A stretch of DNA of 30,031 nucleotides from NCBI GenBank assembly GCA_905373425.1, contig CAJPST010000002.1, positions 1-30,031 of the forward strand, in the 5' to 3' direction. The notes beneath the pieces were generated by a model, which saw nothing but the letters and a program-made list of their open reading frames with translations, did not search any database and had not been told where the DNA came from. Numbering within the stretch: the stretch's first letter is position 1; each line of letters opens with the position of its first letter. Of the stretch, positions 16,025 through 23,433 are shown in pieces. The translations under genes were made by a program, and so were the position numbers. This DNA comes from an uncultured Mesocricetibacter sp. Its GTDB lineage: Bacteria; Pseudomonadota; Gammaproteobacteria; Enterobacterales; Pasteurellaceae.

Positions 16025-17716
16025 TTATTCTGTCGCTAATTTCGGTTTAATCAATGCGTACAATACACCCGTAATCAATGAACCGACACCGATTGCCGCA
16101 AGATATATTAACGGTTGCGATACTAGCGGAATAACAAACAAGCCGCCGTGAGGTGCGTTTAGCTCAATCGCCAACGCCATTGAAATAGCTCCGGCAGTCG
16201 CACCGCCGATGATGCTGCTGATAATCACGCGTACCGGATCTGCCGCAACGAACGGCAACGCTCCTTCGGAAATAAAGCATAGACCCAATACAAATGAGCT
16301 CTTACCGGCATCGCGCTCGCTGACTGAGAATTTATTACGCGCCAACCAAGTGGCAATCGCCATACCGATAGGCGGAACCATACCTGCCGCCATAGCTGCC
16401 GCCATCGGAGTAAGTACGTTTGACGCAATCATTCCGACGGAGAAAGCGTAAGCGGCTTTATTAACCGGGCCGCCCATATCCACACACATCATTGTGCCGA
16501 TAATGATACCCAACACTACCGCATTCACATCGCCCATTTGTTTTAACCAAGTGGAAAGGGCTTCCATTATTTGCGCAACCGGCGGATTGATAAGATAAAC
16601 CATTGCCAAACCGACAATAGCCGTACCAAAGAGCGGTAAAATTAAAATCGGTTTTAATGATTGCATACTGGCAGGCAATTTAATGATGTCATTTAAAAAT
16701 TTCACCACATATCCGGCAAGGAAACCTGAAATAATACCACCTAAGATCCCTGCTCCGGCACTACTTGCCAGCATACCTCCGGTTAACCCGACGGCTAATC
16801 CGGGACGATCGGCAATAGAAAAAGCCACATAACCGGCAAATACCGCAATCATCAAATGGAATGCCGCGCCACCGCCAATATCCATCAGGGCTTTCGGCAA
16901 GCCGCCCGCAATAGAAGCATCTTTGAACGCTTCAATACCAAACATAAAGGAAATCGCAATCAATAACCCCCCGGCTACAACCAAAGGTAGCATATGGGAA
17001 ACGCCTGTCATTAGGTGCTTATAAATGCCTTTTTTCTCAGCTTTGGTATCTTGTTTTTCCGCATTGGCATCGCCTGTATAAACCTGAGCCTCAGCAAACG
17101 CCTTTTCAAATTCCTGAGCGGTTTTCTTCAATGCCAATCCAGTTGAGGTACGGTACATCGGCTTGCCTTTGAATTTGTTTAAATCTACATCAATATCCGC
17201 TGCAACGAATACCAAATCTGCTGTTGCCACTTCTTCCGGGGTAATCGGATTGCCCGCTCCCACTTGACCGCGGGTTTCCACCTTAATATTCCATCCCTGT
17301 TTTTTGGCATACGTTTCAATCGCTTCGGCAGACATAAACGTATGCGCCACGCCTGTCGGGCAAGCGGTAACCGCCACAATATTTTTCACACCGGTTGCGG
17401 ATAATTGGTTAGAAACGCCTCCAAAATTGACCGCACTTTGTGCCGGCGAAACATATTCTTTCGCCATAAACAACGAATCGGTGATGGTGGATTCAGGCAA
17501 ATCAAACGCCTGTTCCACACCGATCAGATAAACCTTTTTCCCCATTAATTGAGGATTAACCGGCAGCATATTGCCGACGACAATTACAATATCCGCCTCT
17601 TTCAGATGTTCTACAACCTGATGATTTTCTTTCCGAGCAGCAACCGCCAAAACCTGCTGTAATAAATAAGCCTTAGCTGCGCCGACCTCAGCAGATTGAG
17701 TAATAAAAATATTCAT
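16025..17716 (-). CDS. fruA: Fructose PTS permease EIIBC (FruA)
   Basis: Imports fructose and phosphorylates it to fructose-1-phosphate. The 563 residues equal E. coli FruA. Domain order: a degenerate EIIB-like domain (about 1-100), the active EIIB domain with phosphorylated Cys119 in ACPTGVAHT, and the membrane EIIC domain from about 215 to the end with many hydrophobic segments and the GGLLIAISFMFG and PPIGMAIATWLAR stretches. I chose the ATG at 17716 (MNIFITQ), preceded by GAAGGAT; an in-frame TTG five codons upstream is less likely. The start lies four bases after the fruK stop, so they are coupled. A USS at 17430 falls in the linker between the two EIIB domains. Confidence 0.96.
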   Translation of the reverse strand: MNIFITQSAEVGAAKAYLLQQVLAVAARKENHQVVEHLKEADIVIVVGNMLPVNPQLMGKKVYLIGVEQAFDLPESTITDSLFMAKEYVSPAQSAVNFGGVSNQLSATGVKNIVAVTACPTGVAHTFMSAEAIETYAKKQGWNIKVETRGQVGAGNPITPEEVATADLVFVAADIDVDLNKFKGKPMYRTSTGLALKKTAQEFEKAFAEAQVYTGDANAEKQDTKAEKKGIYKHLMTGVSHMLPLVVAGGLLIAISFMFGIEAFKDASIAGGLPKALMDIGGGAAFHLMIAVFAGYVAFSIADRPGLAVGLTGGMLASSAGAGILGGIISGFLAGYVVKFLNDIIKLPASMQSLKPILILPLFGTAIVGLAMVYLINPPVAQIMEALSTWLKQMGDVNAVVLGIIIGTMMCVDMGGPVNKAAYAFSVGMIASNVLTPMAAAMAAGMVPPIGMAIATWLARNKFSVSERDAGKSSFVLGLCFISEGALPFVAADPVRVIISSIIGGATAGAISMALAIELNAPHGGLFVIPLVSQPLIYLAAIGVGSLITGVLYALIKPKLATE

Positions 17717-17720
17717 AAGA

Positions 17721-18662
17721 CTATCCTTCAATTAAGGTAACTTTTACTTGTTTCAAAATAGGCTCTAACAAGGCACGATCGCTCACTCCAACATTGCTTT
17801 GTGAAACGGCAAAAGCAGAAACCGCACTGGCAAAAGCCAAAGTTTCTTGCTGTGACAAATTGTTTACAAACCCATAAATTAAACCGGCGACCATCGAATC
17901 GCCCGCACCGACCGTGCTGACCACATTCTCACACTTTGGCGGTTGAGCCTGTACTACGGCGTTATCGCTCAACCATAAAGAACCGTTCGCCCCCATTGAA
18001 ACAATGACATTAGCGATACCTTGAGCTTTTAACTTTTTAGCCGCAACGATAATATCGTTCAGAGTAGGCAAGCTATGCCCAACCCAGCTTTCTAGTTCAC
18101 GGTGATTCGGCTTAACCAACCATGGATTAGCCTTTAAGCCGGCTGTTAACGCGGCATTGCTACTATCTAGCACTACTTTTACACCGGCTTGATGTAATTG
18201 TAAAAGCCAATCGGCGAATAATTCCGGCGTTACACCGCGAGGCAAGCTGCCACACACGGCTACAATATCGAATTTTTTACAATAATCTAATGAATTCACT
18301 ACGAATTTCTGCCAATCTTCAGCACTAATTTGGTAGCCTAGAAAATTCAAATCGGTGACATCCGCCTCTGTTTCGGTAATTTTGACATTAATACGGGTTT
18401 TACCTGTTACGCGTTGAAATTTGTCTTGCAAACCGGTGACTCTAAACATATGTTCAAAATCGCCCTGATTGTCTTCGCCTAAAAAACCGCCGACGGCAAC
18501 TTCAACACCCAAATCATTTAATACCTTAGCGACATTAATTCCTTTACCCGCAGGAAACAAGCCTAGTGTTTCTACGGTGTTGACTTCGCCTAATTCAATG
18601 CGTTTCAATCGACCAACCAGATCGTATGCCGCATTTAGGGTAATGGTTGCTACTTTTGCCAT
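17721..18662 (-). CDS. fruK: 1-phosphofructokinase (FruK)
   Basis: Converts the fructose-1-phosphate made by FruA to fructose-1,6-bisphosphate with ATP. The 313-residue PfkB-family kinase shows the N-terminal substrate motif PAGKGINVAKVL at 38-49 and the C-terminal motif TVGAGDSMVAG at 250-260, with the catalytic base Asp255. NPWLVKPNHRELE near 179-191 is the conserved mid-protein segment. The ATG at 18662 follows AAGGGAA on the minus strand. It sits between fruB (40-base gap) and fruA (4-base gap), the usual fruBKA order. Confidence 0.96.
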   Translation of the reverse strand: MAKVATITLNAAYDLVGRLKRIELGEVNTVETLGLFPAGKGINVAKVLNDLGVEVAVGGFLGEDNQGDFEHMFRVTGLQDKFQRVTGKTRINVKITETEADVTDLNFLGYQISAEDWQKFVVNSLDYCKKFDIVAVCGSLPRGVTPELFADWLLQLHQAGVKVVLDSSNAALTAGLKANPWLVKPNHRELESWVGHSLPTLNDIIVAAKKLKAQGIANVIVSMGANGSLWLSDNAVVQAQPPKCENVVSTVGAGDSMVAGLIYGFVNNLSQQETLAFASAVSAFAVSQSNVGVSDRALLEPILKQVKVTLIEG

Positions 18663-18702
18663 TTTAATTTCCCTTTTAAGTTACTTATCGTTTCAGTTCG
18701 AA

Positions 18703-20223
18703 TTACTCGCCTAAACCTGCTTCAATTGCTGCTCCGATACCGTCAATCGCTTTTTGCGCATCCTCGCCGGTTGCGACAAAACGCAAACGATGCCCTTTTA
18801 CTACGCCCAAAGCCACCACTTTCATCAGGCTTTTGGCACTCACTAACGGGCTATTACGATCCAAATTTTGTACCGCCACGGACGCACTATATTTTTTCAC
18901 CTCATTCACCAACATCGCCGCAGGACGGGCGTGTAAGCCATGTTCATTACACACGGTAAACACAGCTTCAATGCTACCGGCCGGTAAATTCTCATCGCGC
19001 TTTATTTCTCCATTTTTTTCGACCGCACTTTGCATAGCTACAGGCTCAATACTATCCGGCTCGGACGGCGGAACAGCCGAAACCGTCTCACCCAAGCCCG
19101 ATACGATTGCATCGCGAATTGCCTCCAATGCTTGTTGCGCATCTTCACCTTCCGCTACAAAACGTAAACGATGTCCGGCCGTCACACCTAAAGCAACAAC
19201 TTTCATTAGGCTTTTGGCACTAACCGCCGCTGTTGTGCGAGTAATATTTTCCACCGTGATTTTAGAATTAAATTGTTTTACAACATTAACCAAATTGGTT
19301 GCCGGACGGGCATGCAAGCCATGTTCGTTACGCACGGTGAATAACCCGACAACAGTGTTTGCTGCGACCTCTGTCGCGCTGTCTGTTTGTCCCACGTGCT
19401 GTTGCGTACCGTTCAATGTTGCTGTAATCTGAGCCGCATCTCCGTTAAGCAATACACTTTGTACTTGGGCATCGAGCAAACGCAGTAAAGTTTGATTAAT
19501 TTGGTCATCTTTCGCCACAATGGTCAATACGCCACGAACTGTTTTCCCATTAATTTTAAATGCGGTTTTAGCGCGACTGAACGCCAACTCATTTTTTAAA
19601 TTACCTACCGTACTGTCCGTTAACCATAGCCCCTCAGCCAACGGCAAGGCGGCACTGGAAACTACTTCCGAAATAAAGGAATTTTCGACCGCACTTTTTT
19701 GTTGCAACTTATCGGCATTGATAGCAATTAAACCCAATAAGCTTTGCGTATCCACATCCAAACTGAGATTGTCGGTAGTTACATGAAAATCTTCACTTTC
19801 CCCCATCAAAATCGCACGAAATTGTTTCGCATCCTGTAATGTCGCTAATTTTGCCGCCGTTTCTTCATCACCCAAAACGTGAGTCAATTGACGCAATAAT
19901 GCCAGATGCTCATCCGAACGAGCGGCAATCCCAATCACCACATATGCAGTATTGCCTTCTCCCCAGTCAATTCCTTGCGGAAACTGAAAAACCTGCACGC
20001 CCGTTTCTTTTACCAAAGAACGGGTTTCCAATGTACCGTGCGGAATGGCAATACCGTTACCGAGAAAAGTCGAGGTTTGTAGTTCACGCCCCAACATACC
20101 TTGTAAATAACCGCTTTCTACGTAGCCTGCCTGCTCCAAGGCATTAGCCGCCAATTCAATCGCCTGTTGTTTATCGGCCGCCTGTGCAGCCAAATGAATG
20201 TTGCTTTCGGGTAAATTAAACAT
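18703..20223 (-). CDS. fruB: Fructose PTS diphosphoryl transfer protein with two HPr domains (FruB)
   Basis: Cytoplasmic protein that passes phosphate from enzyme I to FruA. Domains: EIIA-Fru (1-147) with phosphorylated His62 in NGIAIPHGT, a middle M domain (about 150-280), then two HPr domains, about 291-379 with His304 and 417-506 with His431, each in an NEHGLHARPA context. E. coli FruB has one HPr (376 residues); this one is 506 residues. The two HPr copies share SAKSLMKVVALGV and GHRLRFVA and are alike at DNA level, so this is a tandem domain duplication. The linker between them and the EIIA-M linker each carry a USS (19022, 19688). The ATG at 20223 (MFNLPESNI) follows GAGGAAG. Confidence 0.95.
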   Translation of the reverse strand: MFNLPESNIHLAAQAADKQQAIELAANALEQAGYVESGYLQGMLGRELQTSTFLGNGIAIPHGTLETRSLVKETGVQVFQFPQGIDWGEGNTAYVVIGIAARSDEHLALLRQLTHVLGDEETAAKLATLQDAKQFRAILMGESEDFHVTTDNLSLDVDTQSLLGLIAINADKLQQKSAVENSFISEVVSSAALPLAEGLWLTDSTVGNLKNELAFSRAKTAFKINGKTVRGVLTIVAKDDQINQTLLRLLDAQVQSVLLNGDAAQITATLNGTQQHVGQTDSATEVAANTVVGLFTVRNEHGLHARPATNLVNVVKQFNSKITVENITRTTAAVSAKSLMKVVALGVTAGHRLRFVAEGEDAQQALEAIRDAIVSGLGETVSAVPPSEPDSIEPVAMQSAVEKNGEIKRDENLPAGSIEAVFTVCNEHGLHARPAAMLVNEVKKYSASVAVQNLDRNSPLVSAKSLMKVVALGVVKGHRLRFVATGEDAQKAIDGIGAAIEAGLGE

Positions 20224-20288
20224 TCTGCTTCCTCGTTGATTAAGATTTATGGAATTCTGCAAAAACCTTTCAGTCCATATAAATATTT

Positions 20289-20313
20289 ATAGCCGCAAAA
20301 TCATTGCGGCTAT
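20289..20313 (-). terminator. Stem-loop downstream of the lipoprotein gene
   Basis: ATAGCCGCAA (20289-20298) and TTGCGGCTAT (20304-20313) form a perfect 10-bp stem. It lies just after the lipoprotein stop on the minus strand, but the following tail (AAATATTTAT) has few consecutive T, so termination may be partial and some lipoprotein transcripts could run into fruB. Confidence 0.6.
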
Positions 20314-20320
20314 AGTCACA
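20305..20320 (-). promoter_or_regulatory. Possible CRP site upstream of fruB
   Basis: On the minus strand TGTGACTATAGCCGCA has one perfect TGTGA half and a weak second half. If the -10 box is the AT-rich TTATAT at 20277-20282, the site centre falls near -42, a class II activator position. This is weak evidence. Confidence 0.3.
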
Positions 20321-20321
20321 T

Positions 20322-20831
20322 TTATTTACAAAGGTTCAACAACATTTCGCTACCTTTGACGATATATTCGTCATCATCAGAGCGTATTTTGTCTTTTTGG
20401 ACATCTAGCATTGCATCGTAAACACCTTGCGTCATGCTTTGGCGATCAATATTACTCCAGCAGGTAGCACTTAAACGACTGAAATTATTTTGTAATTCAT
20501 GCGCAAATACGACCCCGCTATAATAAGCATGTACATTGCTATCAATACCTTGCGAAAGTTTCTCCTTAATTTGTTCAATAGGCACTAGAATACGCCCTAA
20601 ATACCAATCTTTTGCTCCACTGGCAAAAGAATTCACGTCATAATCTTTTTTGACTTGCCCGCGATAAGTTTGCACCGTTGAGGCATAAGCGACCGCATAG
20701 GATTTTTGATCGATCTTTTCTTTATCCAAATCAATCACGGGTTTATCGTTGCCGACAAAAGGAATATAAGAAGTAAACGAACAAGCGGATAGTAGTGCGG
20801 CCATTGTAATGACGGAAAGTTTTTTAACCAT
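20322..20831 (-). CDS. Uncharacterised lipoprotein
   Basis: I do not recognise this 169-residue protein. It starts with a short lipoprotein signal peptide (MVKKLSVITMAALLSAC) with the lipobox cysteine at 17, so it should be lipid-anchored and face the periplasm. The mature part is mainly hydrophilic and probably alpha-helical, with QVKKDYDVNSFASGAKDWYLG and two further cysteines (in SATCW and at LLNLCK near the end) that might form a disulfide. The ATG at 20831 follows AGGAC; a longer frame upstream lacks support. It diverges from the yqhA-like gene at 21044 and is followed by a stem-loop and the fru operon. No function is proposed. Confidence 0.8.
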   Translation of the reverse strand: MVKKLSVITMAALLSACSFTSYIPFVGNDKPVIDLDKEKIDQKSYAVAYASTVQTYRGQVKKDYDVNSFASGAKDWYLGRILVPIEQIKEKLSQGIDSNVHAYYSGVVFAHELQNNFSRLSATCWSNIDRQSMTQGVYDAMLDVQKDKIRSDDDEYIVKGSEMLLNLCK

Positions 20832-20998
20832 AAAGTCCTGCCAAGTTAAATAAAACCAATTTGTACATAAAATCCTGTCCATTATAACCGTTGTTCACCA
20901 TATAACCAATAAGAATAGCGGTTTTCAGATAAAAAAGAGCGGTCAAAAATAACAATGTTTTATTTATAGCGGCCAGATCAAAAAACCGAATTTTTCTG

Positions 20999-21004
20999 TA
21001 TAAT
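20999..21004 (+). promoter_or_regulatory. Candidate -10 box of the yqhA-like gene
   Basis: A perfect TATAAT preceded by CTG lies 40 bases before the ATG at 21044. No clear -35 box is seen at the right spacing. Confidence 0.45.
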
Positions 21005-21043
21005 GGTGCCCTTTTGTCAAACACTAGAACATATAGGAATACT

Positions 21044-21592
21044 ATGGAACAACAAACCATGCCCAAATTGCCACAACATCGCTCCGGCCCAAGTTTCATC
21101 AGCCAGGTTATTTTCGCCAGCCGTTGGTTACAAGTCCCTATTTATCTCGGTTTAATTGTAGTACAAGGAATTTATGCTTATAAGTTTATAAAATCTTTAT
21201 GGGACTTATTGACCAACCTAAATGAATTAGACAGTAACGCAATTATGTTGGCAGTGTTAAATCTTATTGATGTTGTGATGATTGCCAATTTGTTGGTGAT
21301 GGTAATTGTGGGCGGTTATGAAATTTTCGTTTCCAGACTAAACACGGAAGATCATCCTGATGAACCGGAGTGGTTGGATCATGTCAACGCCTCTGTATTG
21401 AAAGTGAAGCTATCAATGTCAATCATCAGTATTTCTTCCATTCATATGCTACAGACTTTTGTAAATGTAACAAATACGCCTGAAAAAACAATGATGTGGC
21501 AGCTTTTATTGCATTTAGGATTTCTTCTTTCAGCTATTGCAATGGCTTATACCGACAAAATTTTATACAGCACCAGCCATAAATCTCATTAA
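21044..21592 (+). CDS. UPF0114 / YqhA family membrane protein
   Basis: Inner-membrane protein of 182 residues, related to E. coli YqhA and the UPF0114 (TIGR00645) family, whose function is not established. Four hydrophobic segments are visible: about 28-50, 68-98, 123-145 and 152-170. The family block LLVMVIVGGYEIFVSRL near 88-104 and the following acidic HPDEPEWLDHV stretch are diagnostic. The ATG at 21044 follows AGGAAT at five bases; an in-frame upstream start at 21014 has no ribosome site. The gene converges with the methyltransferase gene, with a G/C-tract terminator between them. Confidence 0.88.
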   Translation: MEQQTMPKLPQHRSGPSFISQVIFASRWLQVPIYLGLIVVQGIYAYKFIKSLWDLLTNLNELDSNAIMLAVLNLIDVVMIANLLVMVIVGGYEIFVSRLNTEDHPDEPEWLDHVNASVLKVKLSMSIISISSIHMLQTFVNVTNTPEKTMMWQLLLHLGFLLSAIAMAYTDKILYSTSHKSH

Positions 21593-21604
21593 TCAAGCAA
21601 AAAT

Positions 21605-21628
21605 AAAGGGGGTGCCCCCCCCCTTTTT
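21605..21628. terminator. Bidirectional terminator with a C9 tract
   Basis: AAAGGGGG (21605-21612) pairs with CCCCCTTT (21619-21626) around a TGCCCC loop, with T5 after it; the complement also ends in a T-rich tract. It serves both convergent genes, yqhA-like and the methyltransferase. The C9 run (21615-21623) may slip. Confidence 0.85.
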
Positions 21629-21635
21629 ATATTGA

Positions 21636-23171
21636 TTAATCGATAATACCCAACGATTGGAATATTTTTAACCGTTTTTCTATAAAAAGATTTTTCTTCT
21701 TCTCGATTTCAGCTAAGTTTTCTTTTTCTTCGGTTAAGGTTTCTCCATCCTTAATCATCAAACGGTTTTTAGCTTTAAAGATATCCCATATAAAATCCGT
21801 CCATTTGTCCTGAGCGAGCTTACTCTGATTTGCTAAAATACATAATGCTTCCAATTCAGTTAGTAAGAAACCTTCTCCCGTTACAGGGCTTGCCACTATT
21901 TCTCCTGTCCCGCCAAAATTTTTTGCTTTATCAAGCAAATAACGGTTTAAGGCATTACAACGAGGTTTTACCTGAGCGATAATATCATCATCCTGAACCA
22001 ATCGAATATCTTTTTTACCGAATAAAATCGCAAGTGCGGTAAAAATAGCGTTGATTTCTACCTTATTCTCCAAACTCTCCAATAAATCCGCGACAGAGTG
22101 AATTTGATAATCTGATAAAATATCCAAAATAGGATCAAAAATTTCATCTAATAAATTTGTTGTTAAGGTATTAGAAATGGTTTTAACAATATCACTACGA
22201 GCAACAACTAATATAATCCGTAACTTTTTCCATTGTTCAATCATTTCGGTCTGGCTTAACGCCAAACTGCCTTTTACCCAATAATCGCAACGAAATTGTT
22301 TGTTCAACATATAATCTTTTACCGTTTGCGCAAAAGATTTATTTTGTATTTGATTGATAAATTCCACTTGTTCCGTCGTAAATAAACAACCGGAAAAATC
22401 ATCCAGATACTTGGCAGAACACGCATAACTCAATTTTGCAGGTTCCAACCATTTTTCGAGCTGCGCAAAAAACATCGGATGCCAATCCTGATTAAGATAC
22501 TCATGTACTAAATAATTCGAATTTTGCTCTAATAGCTGAGTTACACTTGGCATTAGGGTCGGGTTGACTTGACATAAAATCGGGCTCATTTCTAGAATAT
22601 TCTTACTGTAATCCAGAGCTGCTCTGGCAGTAACCAAGCTATCATGCTCGGAAGAAGACATCAGGCGTTTATGTTCAACCAATAAATGTCTGACAGGAGA
22701 AAGAGTCATCCACCCCGGCAAGGTGTTGTAGCTAATATATAAAATACCCCCAAACTTCAATTTTCGGCGAATAAAATCCACAATAATATGGCGATTTTCA
22801 TCGGAAATCCACGACCAAATTCCGTGTAAGCAAATGAAATCGAACTCGGGTAAATCGTCGCGCATACAGAATTCATTAAAACCCTGATCGGAAATAACCG
22901 GCTTATTAGACCCTATTTGGTTTGCCAGACTTTGCGCAAAAAATGCATGGGAAGGATTGAAATCCGTACCGTACCACTTAATATTGCTCGTAGCCGAATG
23001 CATATTTAACGATATTCCTTGCCCAAATCCCAATTCGCAGGCATTCTCAATTTTAGGCGGGGCTAAACCTGCCATTAAGAAAGGAATGGTGAGATTTATA
23101 GGATTGAGTTCGTTGTAATAACCGTAAGTATAAGTAACATCGCTTGTATAGCCTTCTGACCACGCCGACAT
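21636..23171 (-). CDS. SAM-dependent methyltransferase with regulatory domain
   Basis: A 511-residue class I methyltransferase. The N-terminal catalytic domain has SAM motif I as CELGFGQGIS (45-54), the acidic ribose-binding residue at D70 (YGTDFNPSH), and a motif IV-like CLHGIWSWISD. After about residue 190 it matches the layout of the methyltransferase regulatory domain (PF10119) group, with a long helical C-terminal half ending in a charged helix. Proteins of this layout include Rickettsia protein-lysine methyltransferases acting on outer membrane proteins; that link is inference here. The ATG at 23171 follows AAGGAAT; a TTG six codons upstream is less likely. The gene stands alone and is AT-rich, but holds one USS at 22032. 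The substrate is unknown. Confidence 0.85.
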   Translation of the reverse strand: MSAWSEGYTSDVTYTYGYYNELNPINLTIPFLMAGLAPPKIENACELGFGQGISLNMHSATSNIKWYGTDFNPSHAFFAQSLANQIGSNKPVISDQGFNEFCMRDDLPEFDFICLHGIWSWISDENRHIIVDFIRRKLKFGGILYISYNTLPGWMTLSPVRHLLVEHKRLMSSSEHDSLVTARAALDYSKNILEMSPILCQVNPTLMPSVTQLLEQNSNYLVHEYLNQDWHPMFFAQLEKWLEPAKLSYACSAKYLDDFSGCLFTTEQVEFINQIQNKSFAQTVKDYMLNKQFRCDYWVKGSLALSQTEMIEQWKKLRIILVVARSDIVKTISNTLTTNLLDEIFDPILDILSDYQIHSVADLLESLENKVEINAIFTALAILFGKKDIRLVQDDDIIAQVKPRCNALNRYLLDKAKNFGGTGEIVASPVTGEGFLLTELEALCILANQSKLAQDKWTDFIWDIFKAKNRLMIKDGETLTEEKENLAEIEKKKNLFIEKRLKIFQSLGIID

Positions 23172-23294
23172 AGAAGATTCCTTAATCAATAATTAGTTCA
23201 AAGCATAATTATGATTGTTATCAGCTTAATAAGCAAATTATTTTAAAGGTGCGTGATTTTAGGGAATACCGATAGCTTTCTTCATTTTGAAACA

Positions 23295-23337
23295 AGCGGC
23301 TGATTTGACATAAAAAATGCCGTCAAAAGCGACCGCT
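23295..23337. other. Imperfect long hairpin between methyltransferase and antiporter genes
   Basis: AGCGG (23295-23299) with CCGCT (23333-23337) encloses TTTGAC (23304-23309) with GTCAAA (23322-23327). The 262-base gap between the two genes holds this structure, the antiporter terminator and nothing that looks like a gene. Confidence 0.45.
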
Positions 23338-23391
23338 CTTTTGAAACTAAAACGAAGGCTAATTATGTAGTAAAATTTGGTGAAATAAAAA

Positions 23392-23415
23392 ACGGTCGAT
23401 TACTAAACCGGCCGT
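23392..23415 (-). terminator. Terminator of the KefB/C gene
   Basis: On the minus strand ACGGCCG pairs with CGACCGT (one G-U pair) and is followed by TTTTTT, about 20 bases after the antiporter stop codon. Confidence 0.75.
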
Positions 23416-23433
23416 CTCACTTATCAATAGAAA

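Noticed and set aside
20257..20274. Possible Cra (FruR) operator upstream of fruB, TGAAAGGTTTTT on the minus strand.
   Set aside because: Only the left half resembles TGAAACGTTTCA and the right half fails; I do not recall a Cra homologue in this group.
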